A DNA stretch of 11,461 nucleotides. Origin: Paraglomus occultum. Taxonomy: Eukaryota > Glomeromycota > Glomeromycetes > Paraglomerales > Paraglomeraceae. The notes under the pieces were generated by a model. That model ran no database searches and was not told the origin of the DNA. It worked only from the letters and a program-made list of their open reading frames with translations. Shown here one piece after another: positions 1 through 8,385 of the stretch. Made by a program: the position numbers and the translations under genes. Position 1 is the first letter of the stretch; every line of letters begins with the position of its first letter. The DNA lies in the NCBI GenBank assembly GCA_910592205.1, contig CAJVPJ010001203.1:1-11461 (forward strand), read 5' to 3'.

Positions 1-1369
1 ACGCTCATTTTGAAAAAGGAAATGATGATGTAGTATAGCAAACCGACGTAGCGGTGACACTAATATGGGAGAGTAGCTTGATTTTTGGAGTAAAGCAAAA
101 AGCGAGATTTTTTTTTGAAAAGCAGAAAGGATTGAAGGGAAAAAATGTTAAACAGGACAGTATGCTGTTAGTTTATTTATGCTTTGTCTTATACTTTATC
201 TTGACTACTTTCATTATCAAGAGAGAAAATTATAATTAATTCTTGGAGCTTGCCGAAGAAAATACTGCGGCACATTTGTTCATCTCTTATAAATAGACGC
301 ATGGCTCCGAGGGAGGAGGGTGGGCGAAGGTACGATAACAGTATATAAAATTGGTCGCATAAAATTTCCAAAAATCTTACCAGAAAAGGTAATTATGGGT
401 TAGTACGAAATATTGAATGGTGCAATGGAGAATGAGCACAAAGAATATGAAATTTACGATAACTAGCTATCTTATCCTACTATAAGTGTCAAGTCCGCTT
501 TAGACAGCTTACAGGTATGATTTGACTTACTTTGCAACCCGCCTGCTGAGGTTTCTTTAATAAAAACACAGTCAAATATACAAATAAAAATAATGGAGTG
601 ACAATTTTGCATCGGTATTTGACTGTTTTAAGTAACGGAATTTCTTATCGGTCTTGAAAAACGATATTAGTTAGCATTATCATCATTATTAATAAGATTG
701 TTACAAGTAAATTTGAGTTACATAAACTATAACGAAGAAGGTGCAATTAAAAAAGAGAGAGAGAGAAACCGTGCACAGAATACAAGAAATCAAGACATAA
801 TTATGATAACGTAAAAAATTGTATGATGTAATTTATTGTTAAAGTTGTATTCGACTGCGAATACCAACTTTCTGAGGCCCATTGTTCAAATTAACGTAAG
901 TGAACGAATTATCGATTGTTTCGCTTTGATGACCTCTACTGCACAGGGCCGTTACAGTATCTATAATAAAACCGTACACTTGTATGATACCGTGCATGCA
1001 AAAGCAACTATATGACATTGAATACTTAACGTAATAATCGCGTGCAAAAGTCGCTTGCACATTGCAGATACCTAGAAATCGGCAGGGCACTATTTTAAAT
1101 TGATAGTAAAGGCAATTTTAAATATTTAAAATTTTTGTTTTAAAGATTAGCAACCGACTTGTTTATTTTCCATAAAAGTGTATTTGTTACCATAACGCAA
1201 TAATATAACTTCTGTTTGGACTTACGCAATAAAGATAACTATTGTTAGTACAATGTTTAATAGTCCGACTATCCACCGAAGAAATACACTTTACAAATAT
1301 ACAGCTCATATGTATATTACAAAAACAATTTCTTATTGTATTATCTGATAAGATGTACAAAATGACTTG
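1..1369. other. gene-poor AT-rich flank
   Basis: I see no supportable gene here. The open frames (for example 54-239 plus and 839-1090 minus) show no family motif, no splice structure and no convincing start context. Minor structure: a short GA dinucleotide run at about 754-766, and an 11-bp perfect inverted repeat (568-578 against 616-626), which is unremarkable in DNA of this composition. Confidence 0.6.
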
Positions 1370-1502
1370 TCAATTAACTCCTCTTTCCCTTCTCAATTCC
1401 TCTTGCTTTTCTGCCACGACCTCTCAACGAATATGTTTTACGTTCAGGCAGCTGTTATGTAAAAATAAATAAACGTTAATAATGTAATTTTTTTTACCAA
1501 TT

Positions 1503-1817
1503 TTATTGATGCTGACATGTAAAAATACCTTCAACATTAAGATTGTCTGTTTCATTTCTAAATTTCTCCTCGAGGGCGCCAAGAAGCTCACTCAGCGTCT
1601 CCTCAATTTGGGAGAGCTTTTCTCCGATGTTCTTCCGGGAAACCCGCCCCGGCCTCTGACGCCTCTCGGCGTATTCGCACACGCTGCCTATGCGGCTACA
1701 ATTGCCGCACGGCATACCGCGCGTGCACTTCACCTTTTTTTGTTGGCATGACGTACATGCCACGGAGGGAACTTGGCTTTGAGAAGAGGTATTGGAAGTG
1801 CTTGAGTTTGACGACAT
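1503..1817 (-). CDS. compact Zn2Cys6 (Gal4-type) DNA-binding protein
   Basis: Probable nuclear sequence-specific DNA-binding protein. Starting from the ATG at 1817 the frame gives 104 residues: a Ser/Thr/Asn/Gln-rich N-terminus (1-19), a complete binuclear cluster with Cys21, 24, 31, 37, 40 and 47 in the canonical C-x2-C-x6-C-x5-C-x2-C-x6-C spacing, a basic linker (51-63), then a heptad-like helix (about 64-87) that could dimerise. This start is chosen because the Ser-rich leader runs straight into the zinc cluster; the frame stays open upstream to 1958, where another Met exists. Most family members have 400-1000 residues with a middle-homology or activation region, absent here. An AATAAA overlaps the stop. 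A donor GTATTT at 1528 with an acceptor CAG ending at 1411 would replace the last residues with a charged helical tail ending at 1370 (109 residues). It could be a regulator, a paralogue stub or a gene fragment; the domain itself is certain. Confidence 0.82.
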   Translation of the reverse strand: MSSNSSTSNTSSQSQVPSVACTSCQQKKVKCTRGMPCGNCSRIGSVCEYAERRQRPGRVSRKNIGEKLSQIEETLSELLGALEEKFRNETDNLNVEGIFTCQHQ

Positions 1818-2222
1818 TTTTTTGTTTTTCAAAACAGTAGTGCGTTGGGATTTGCACAAAATTGACTTCACACCCACCCTTTTTATGCGTAAGGCGAAAT
1901 ATTCAACCAGTGTAACAATCCCAGTTGAAAAAATAGAAAAAGTCGAGTGAAAAGTCATATTTTTTTCAGTCTACGAAAATATGATGACACAAAATTAAAG
2001 TTTGTTAATTCCGTATGGTTGTGGTTTGTATAACTCGAAAGTTCATTGAGATAATTGGGCCAAAAATTGGGGCTGGCGTACAAAAAAAATTCGTCATTGT
2101 ATTGTTCTCGCTAGCATTGAAAAAATGTACTGCAAATAAATATTAATATATGATTATGAATCCAATTTGCCCCTTATCATCATAGTAAATATGTAATTAG
2201 AATAAAAAGACGATGAATGCAT

Positions 2223-2555
2223 TCAAATGATTAGGGTTAGAGTGCACGTGTTACAGCATTTGCATTGCGGTCCGTCTTGCGATAACAGCTTGTGAGTCAA
2301 TGGTTGGGTTTGTTTGTAATTGAAAATTTCCTTAATAAACTCATTTAGTTGCTTATTGTGAGTCCCTCCATTGGATAACTCTTTATATCCACAAATGCAC
2401 CCACACAGGACTATATCAAAGTATTCCACATGCGGAGTAGAATATCGAGAATAATAACCGTAAAAGCAACATGTAATGATTGTCGTCATATTTGGCACAT
2501 CTCCTTCTATGAATTGGTTGCCCTCCTTAAGCCATTTTGAATATCTTACTGACAT
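2223..2555 (-). CDS. hypothetical cysteine-rich ORF
   Basis: I do not recognise this. From the ATG at 2555 it reads 110 residues, and the frame remains open to 2603 without an earlier ATG. Cysteines cluster in three places: a CC pair, a C-x-C-x-C group, and a C-terminal C-x-C-C-x2-C group shortly before the stop. No signal peptide, membrane span or known zinc-finger spacing is evident. It lies alone between the Zn2Cys6 gene and about 1.2 kb of empty sequence. It could be a real small gene, an exon of a larger one, a decayed mobile-element fragment, or a chance frame. Confidence 0.25.
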   Translation of the reverse strand: MSVRYSKWLKEGNQFIEGDVPNMTTIITCCFYGYYSRYSTPHVEYFDIVLCGCICGYKELSNGGTHNKQLNEFIKEIFNYKQTQPLTHKLLSQDGPQCKCCNTCTLTLII

Positions 2556-3709
2556 TATTATTGTGCTTGTGTATCGCAAGTGAGTATATTCTGGCAAACT
2601 CACTCACAAACGAAATTTCGTTTCCAAATATAATCATCGTGAACATCGTAATAAACGTTGTCGATTTGAGTTGGCTTTATGTCAGTGAATTGCGAACAAG
2701 GGATCCATGTCAGTCTTAAGTATCTGTATTTACTTCCTGAGGGGGCCAAACCAAATTGTCAATTGCTGGATTATCAGCAGTCCCTGATGCCAACAGTGTT
2801 GTTAAAATTTGTTAAAACTATTTTACTAAACCGTGGTAACAATTAGTAAGCGCACTAAATGCGATAAATATGGTTTATTCCAGAATGTTCGAAATCGTGT
2901 CTACGGTTAATTTCAGTATCTAATTTCTATCCTAGAAGATTAAATACTGCATAACAGTAATCCGGGCAAAATTACAGCACTTGTTTTGTTTACCTCCCAA
3001 ACGTGTCGTTGCTAGCCTGTACATCTCTATGACATACTACTATCCTTTACACGTTTGGAAATAAAACAAACGGTCGACACTTAAAAAAGAGCAAGTGATA
3101 GAATAATTCGGTTTAATGGCATAGCAAAAAAAAAACAGACAGAGAATGAGCAGTAGATTATTGATGAACCAAAACTATTAATATCTGTTGACGATACAGA
3201 ATATCATATTCTTGATACACGTGACTTTACAATAATCGCAAAAGGAAAATGTTTAGTCCATTCAACCGCCAATTCGCTATTGAAACGAAGTGGCGTTCAC
3301 TAATAAAATCCCCGTTTCTTTATTGGGCTCGACTACTTGGGAGAGGTGTTTTAACATTCTGGATAAAGTTTATTTCATATTCAAAGAATATGGAAATGCA
3401 GCTGAACCGAAAATAGTGACTTCGTAGGATAACACCTACTACTACTTGTCGTCCAGAGGACAGAGCTGAATCATTACGGACGAGAATTTACAAAAAGAAG
3501 ATTGGGAAAAAATAAAAGAATAATGATTTCGCATATTCGTATTGAATAATGGGAGGGCGTATGATCGGTTAATTAACCAAACACTCTGTCTGGTTAATCA
3601 CAAAACTCGTGCTCTTCAATTCAATCATTACATTACATTCACACTCACATCATTTCCCCAATCTTTCCAATCTTTACGTACACCCTTTTTAACTCGCGCG
3701 AAACACACC
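2556..3709. other. gene-poor intergenic region
   Basis: No gene is supportable. Short open frames (2537-2719 and 3542-3730, both plus) have no recognisable motif, and the second is partly antisense to the final exon of the RING gene. One imperfect inverted repeat is listed separately. The part just left of 3710 should hold the 3' UTR of the minus-strand ligase gene, but I saw no clear AATAAA for it. Confidence 0.5.
2985..3070. repeat. imperfect inverted repeat, 22-bp arms
   Basis: The arms at 2985-3006 and 3049-3070 match at 18 of 22 positions when one is reverse-complemented, including an uninterrupted eight-base block (AAACGTGT) at the loop side and seven bases at the outer ends. The spacer is 42 bp. 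It could be a hairpin, a degenerate small transposon end pair or chance. Confidence 0.35.
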
Positions 3710-6371
3710 TCAGATATACACCCTCCTTAAATCTCCTGGTAATGTAATCTTCTGACATTGCGGACATACCTTCTTCACACCTAAAGACTGCAACCAACAT
3801 TTTTCACAGTGTACATGCCAGCAGATGATTGATGTGAGCGGCGTGTCGTAAGTGTCAAGGCAGATTAAGCATCGAGGAATGTTGGTTTGCGATTCCTTTT
3901 TAAGAGGGGATAAATTGGTATTATCAAATTGCTAAGAATGATAAAGCTTTTTTATGGTTTACGTACCAGTTGCCGAATACGTGCTTTAAGTGACTCTTCC
4001 ACTAGGCTGGAATCTGCTGGAATATCTACTAGAGGTGTGTGTAGGGATCGGATCGCGGATTAACGTGTCTGTCAGAAGGTAAAAAAACAGCGAATGCATT
4101 GACATACCCGTAATATCACACTCTTTCTTCTTATCCCTCTTTGTACGCCCATTTGAAAGGTTTGATCTAACGAACCAACGATTATTCAAACACTTTAGAG
4201 ATTAAATTTCATGCCTCTTTACATATTCACATTTAAAAGCCTATCTTACATCGTATTCACAATCTTGTTCATAAGACATACCTGCCATTTCTTCGACCTC
4301 CAACAACCAATTCCCTTAAGCGAGTGGCAACTTCATCTTCGCTAATATTAGTCATTTGTATGATGTCGCTCTCCGTATACTGGGCCCGACCGTAAACATG
4401 CTCGTCATCGACAACGTCCACATTTAGAATTTCATCGTGATCAGCGTGAGTTTGAGGTCGTTCGGAGCAGGCGTGTGATGGTGTTAGGCGCAAAGCTTAA
4501 GTGAGGAACGAGTATCAAACGAGTTATAATTTGACGCGACGTAATAATATCACAGTTGCTTCTTATCACTCAAGATATACGTTTATTCTCATCTCCGCGT
4601 ACTTTTCCCACCCATTCGCTCCCCTCTGCCAAAGATCGTCATACCTGCCCAACCACCCTCGACCAAAGACACCGTCCTTACACGTGTTTGTCCGGCCCAG
4701 GTGTACTCTTCGTACTCACCTGATACGTTATTACAGTTGGTTGCTATAGTTTGTGTATACGTTGGTGAGGATCTTGAATTTCGTGACTTGATTGGAGAGA
4801 AAGAGAAAAGGGTAGATAGAGAAACATAGAAAAGGTAAAAGAAATATCGTTGATTTGTCTGTTGAACAGGTAGGAGACCTCCATAATATCCTTTGGCAGA
4901 GACTCGAATCAGCCATTTTTTACTCCCTTTCAGATCCACACATATAAAAGAGAGCGATACTTACTCTTTTCGCATAGTTTTCTAAACAGACATCAATATG
5001 TTGATTAACATATTCGATATCGTTACGAAGCACTATTCCACACAGGCAACACCTCTGTGTTTGTTCTCCATCTTCACGCGTCATCTCATTGAATATCATT
5101 TGCTCATCTTTCTCGCACAGACCAAACGTCTCATCACACTCTGTCTCGCCATCAACGCCCATACTAGTTTCATTATCGTTAGCATCTTCATCTTCGTTAA
5201 CATTGTTTCTCCGATGCTCCTAACCATTTTAGTTTGATTTTACAGAAAAGGATTTACACCTTTTTCGACTCTTTTTAGTGAATACAAAGCACGTAAGAGA
5301 GGTACAATGAATAGAATGTTACAGGAAGTTACCTTGGTGAAGGATGAATATGTGTTGTGATGTGAAGTATCGGTTTGGATATGAGATGGAGGGGGGGATC
5401 GTATTGGTTGTTTGCCTTTGCGCGTCACAATAAGGCGTTTGCGGGCTTGGTGTGCTGCATTACGTTTCGAGCGCATTCTGAGTTGAAAAAGTCAAAGATG
5501 CAGTATTAGAAGATAAAACAAATTTCCCTGCCTCATATCCCCGACCGAGTCTCTCATGGGAAAAGGAAAACTCCCCACAAAATAGGGGCAATTTGTGTGT
5601 GTATCATAATTCTCACCACTGCTACGCGTCTCACAATGTTTCTTAACCCTCTTTCCCTCACCCATCCGCCGCCTTCTCCACACCACACCACACCACACCA
5701 CCTTCAACATACACCGAACACTCATCATTCCCATCCACTAAAACCTGCTTCTCCTGGTTCTCTGCCTCGAATGCATCATGTTGCATATTACACTGAGGGC
5801 ATTGCAGTGGTTCCTTTAGGAATGAGGATTTGGCTTTTCCGTGATCGATCAAAACGTGAAAACGCAATGGATGGATCGGTGTGGAAATGAGTGAATCGAG
5901 CGTGTAAGCGTATCAAATTAGAAAGCAAGAAAGTTGAGGAAACACAAAGGATAACCAAAGAATACGGTAAGTATTAGCGAGAAAACATATGATGGATGAT
6001 GCAAAAAAAAAATATACAAATAGTAAAAATGAGTAAGAGAGATTTCGTTGATTACATTTTTTCCTACCGCAACTATCATTACTTCTCGTTCGTAATCGCT
6101 TCTTACTATCCATAGCAGACATTTGCATTGTTTCTCTTCAATACATATTGAAAAATCAACTTAACTTTATTCAAGAATTTCTTTTCCCATACCCTGCTTA
6201 TTATGCTTCCATCCTTTATTCTATCTCTTCATTGACTTACCCATTCATCGTAGAACTCTCCTCTGGTTCATAATCATCACGATCGTTACAATCATTACAA
6301 TGATTGATAATATCATTTTCACAAGATCCGTTCTTAATTTTCATTCTTGTTCGGTTTGCTGTACAGGTCAT
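3710..6371 (-). CDS. RNF220-like RING E3 ubiquitin ligase, ten exons
   Basis: Predicted E3 ubiquitin ligase. Exon model: 6371-6241, 6135-6068, 5833-5713, 5477-5333, 5219-4965, 4786-4645, 4495-4282, 4166-4108, 4028-3967, 3931-3710; all phases agree, giving 472 residues (human RNF220 is about 566). Visible features: a basic stretch KKRLRTR near 53-59; CPQC at 78-81; a UBZ4/Rad18-like C2HC finger (Cys212, Cys215, His229, Cys233, with N-x-HID-x-CL); the RNF220-type block EEYTWAGQTRVR followed by a VEGG motif (about 265-285); the YGRAQYTESDI block; a short helix LKARIRQL; and a C-terminal RING (Cys420, 423, 436, His438, His440, Cys441, 444, 455, 458) including CWHVHCEKCW and ending GDLRRVYI. As far as I recall, these blocks match animal RNF220 in the same order. 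Weak points: the donor after exon 2 (GTAGGA; GTAATG and GTAAGA are in the same phase), the exon 3 end (5713 with GTATGT, or 5662 with GTGAGG) and the exon 6 acceptor. The family assignment rests on the last five exons and is strong. Confidence 0.87.
5679..5702. repeat. pentanucleotide microsatellite (CACAC)4
   Basis: Four perfect tandem copies of CACAC followed by CACC on the plus strand. The tract lies at the exon 3/intron 3 boundary of the ligase gene: intronic if the GTATGT donor at 5712 is used, coding if the donor at 5661 is used. A five-base unit would shift frame with each copy change, which argues for the intronic placement. Confidence 0.85.
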
Positions 6372-6409
6372 TCTACAACTCTTATCCAATAAATTATGAA
6401 TATTGGTAG
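6372..6409. promoter_or_regulatory. very short divergent interval between head-to-head genes
   Basis: Only 38 bp separate the ligase start codon (6371, minus) from the first recognisable coding exon of the plus-strand gene (from 6410). The 5' UTR and promoter elements of each gene must overlap the other gene's transcribed region, or the plus gene has an upstream exon antisense to the ligase. No convincing TATA or CCAAT element is visible in so short a span. Confidence 0.4.
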
Positions 6410-8179
6410 GGGTTCCGTGTTTATGATCAAAAAAAGAAGAGAGAAGTAACGGGAAGGAGAGAAGTTTTACGTTGGATTCTTGAAATTGAAGAAACGGAAT
6501 GGATGCGATTTGGATGAAAGTTTAATATTAAAGGATCTTTGTGGTAACACTGATGGAGGAGAGATTGTACGACGATGGGTTGGTCATGTGAAGGATAATG
6601 TAACTTTTTTTAATGAAATCAGGTGTTTGTGTATGGTCGGCAAAAGATGATAACAGATGACATTCTCGAAACCGTTCTCGAAGCTAAATCGCGGGAACCA
6701 ACGACTGATTTCTTAGACTGGCCCTCAATGAGTATTCAATTATTAGCTAAAGAGACTGTAGGTTTACTAATTTTATTTAATCGGTTCTTGATGCTTCGAT
6801 CAATGCTCATTCTCTTAATTCGCATTTGTAGGAGTTTCCAACGCCAGATGAAATAACCGCAAATCTTCACGCGTGCATATCATCTTGTGTGCAGTCTGGA
6901 TCTGGGCCCAATTCTCGATTCTCCAAAGGCATTCTTGAAAGGCCATACCATTTAGCCTTATCAGAAATGATTAACAAGTGTTTTGCTAATGGCGGTTCGT
7001 TTCCTGAAGATGTTGTCAATAGTCAAGTGTATATGCTAGAAGGTGTTAATGTTGCAAGGTGAGGAACGCCTCAAAACAAAAAGCGTGACTATCCCATTGA
7101 TCGTTGGTTCGTAACACAACATTTCCAATGTTGAAAATGATGCGAATAAAAAGAAAGCGTACAATTTCTATAGGCTGAAAGAAATAGAGCAACGAATGAT
7201 TGCAATACATAATTCATGGGCTTCCATCTCACCATCACTATCAGAGAAGTTATCCACGTTAGAAGATTTTTTGTTTAAAGTTTGTATCAGGTGTCATCTT
7301 ACAGGGTCAAAATCAAACTATTTTGCTTCTAATTCCAATGTATTTTATTTCATTTTTTTTTTCCAGTTTCTTACTCCAAAAGACGTAAACACGTTCCTAG
7401 GATTGCGCACGACAGTCGGATCTGCCGTCTATTTGCCCCCTTCGTTGAACGAGTGTGTAAATGCTTTTACAAAAATACACACAAAAAGTAAAGTTATAGA
7501 ACAAAGTGGAGGGGAGCAGGGCAGTGGAAGTGAGGGGAGTATTGGCGATGGAGAAAATAAGCGTCGCAAAATCAAAGTAAACACTTTGACAGTAGGGGCA
7601 AAGGCTTTCTCCAAACATTGTCACAGAGACCGATCGAAAAATTTTTGGGGCACGTGTACGGGAAGTAAGCGGAATATTATGGCTGTTTACAAACTAATAA
7701 TGCTAGATCTGCCCAAGATTCTACAATTCCCTTTTCCGTAATTTGGCCGTGACTGATTCGCTCGCTATGCTTTGTTTCAGCCGAAAAGCAAAAGAACGAA
7801 CAAGCCAACCTTGTCCTGGCCAAGATTATAACCAATGCGGCATGGATTAATCTCCATTCACTTCCGGTATTTAAACAAGGGTCCCAATTCAAAGTTGAGA
7901 ACAAATTTGATTGCTCAACTCAAGATTTCCCTGTTACATTCTCAGCATAACATACTCACATATGAGATACGCACCGCAGAAGGATATGGTGCACGATGGA
8001 CACTGAATGCGCCGTTGACGTCAACTAATAGCTCTGCAACTCAAGCACCAACTCCATCTTCATCAAAAACATCACCTTCTGTGTTCGATTCTTCTCATTC
8101 TCCTCAAACTTCACTCACATTCCGCGGATTTTTAGAACCTCAGATGGAAAACGGACACGGGAAGAAGTGGATTCATTGA
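6410..8179 (+). CDS. conserved eukaryotic protein of unknown function (C-terminal GYGARW...FRGFLEPQM motif)
   Basis: I do not know the function; I recall similar C-termini in fungal and plant hypothetical proteins, which is memory rather than a search. Exons: 6410 to about 6566-6599, 6623-6757, 6832-7058, 7174-7279, 7367-7664, 7781-7866, then 7925 (or 7946) to 8179, with consistent phases and GT-AG ends from 6623 onward. Recognisable blocks: LRWILEIEETEWMRF (6467-6511), FVYGRQKMITDDILE, ILERPYHLALSEMI, LTVGAKAFSKHCHRDR, INLHSLP, GYGARW (7982-7999) and the terminal FRGFLEPQMENGH block (8120 onward). A 40-codon Ser/Thr/Pro/Ala-rich insert (8000-8119) splits the last two. No membrane span or signal peptide is seen. 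The 5' end is unresolved: there is no in-frame ATG before LRWIL, so either an acceptor TAG ends at 6409 or the start is the ATG at 6396 with an indel in a run of seven A. A TGA at 6515-6517 interrupts the frame (see findings). Confidence 0.75.
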
Positions 8180-8251
8180 TTATGATAAATATATTTATAT
8201 ACGTTAACGTAGTTTACGGTATTAAGACAGATTATTCGTTTCCCCGAATAC

Positions 8252-8257
8252 AATAAA
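8252..8257 (+). terminator. AATAAA polyadenylation signal
   Basis: An AATAAA hexamer lies 73 bp after the stop codon of the plus-strand gene, in the convergent interval before the tropomyosin stop. The position suits a 3' end signal for the plus gene. The hexamer is short and AT-rich, so it could be chance. Confidence 0.45.
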
Positions 8258-8385
8258 AACAATGTTATTGTAATCTTGAGATTATTATGGTCATCCCAAT
8301 CACCGTACTCGTATAAGCAGTCCGTAGCAAATGCTTGTTATACCCTCATAATTAAACGTTATATGGAACCGATCGAAAAAACCAA

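Noticed and set aside
568-626. inverted repeat with 11-bp arms (568-578 and 616-626)
   Set aside because: Short arms in AT-rich DNA with no associated feature; expected by chance in a window this size.
839-1090. 83-codon minus-strand open frame
   Set aside because: No ATG at the frame start, no recognisable motif, no splice partners; most likely chance.
2229-2240. telomere-like TTAGGGTTAG
   Set aside because: Less than two repeat units, inside an ordinary AT-rich stretch; no array follows.
4589-4939. 116-codon uninterrupted minus frame as one exon
   Set aside because: Its right part is hydrophobic and T-rich and reads like an intron; a CAAG acceptor at 4787 after a long pyrimidine tract with matching phase fits better, leaving only 4645-4786 coding.
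5597-5890. 97-codon plus-strand open frame with His/Thr/Pro-rich middle
   Set aside because: Antisense shadow of ligase exon 3 and intron 3; the His-Thr-Pro run is the pentamer repeat read backwards.
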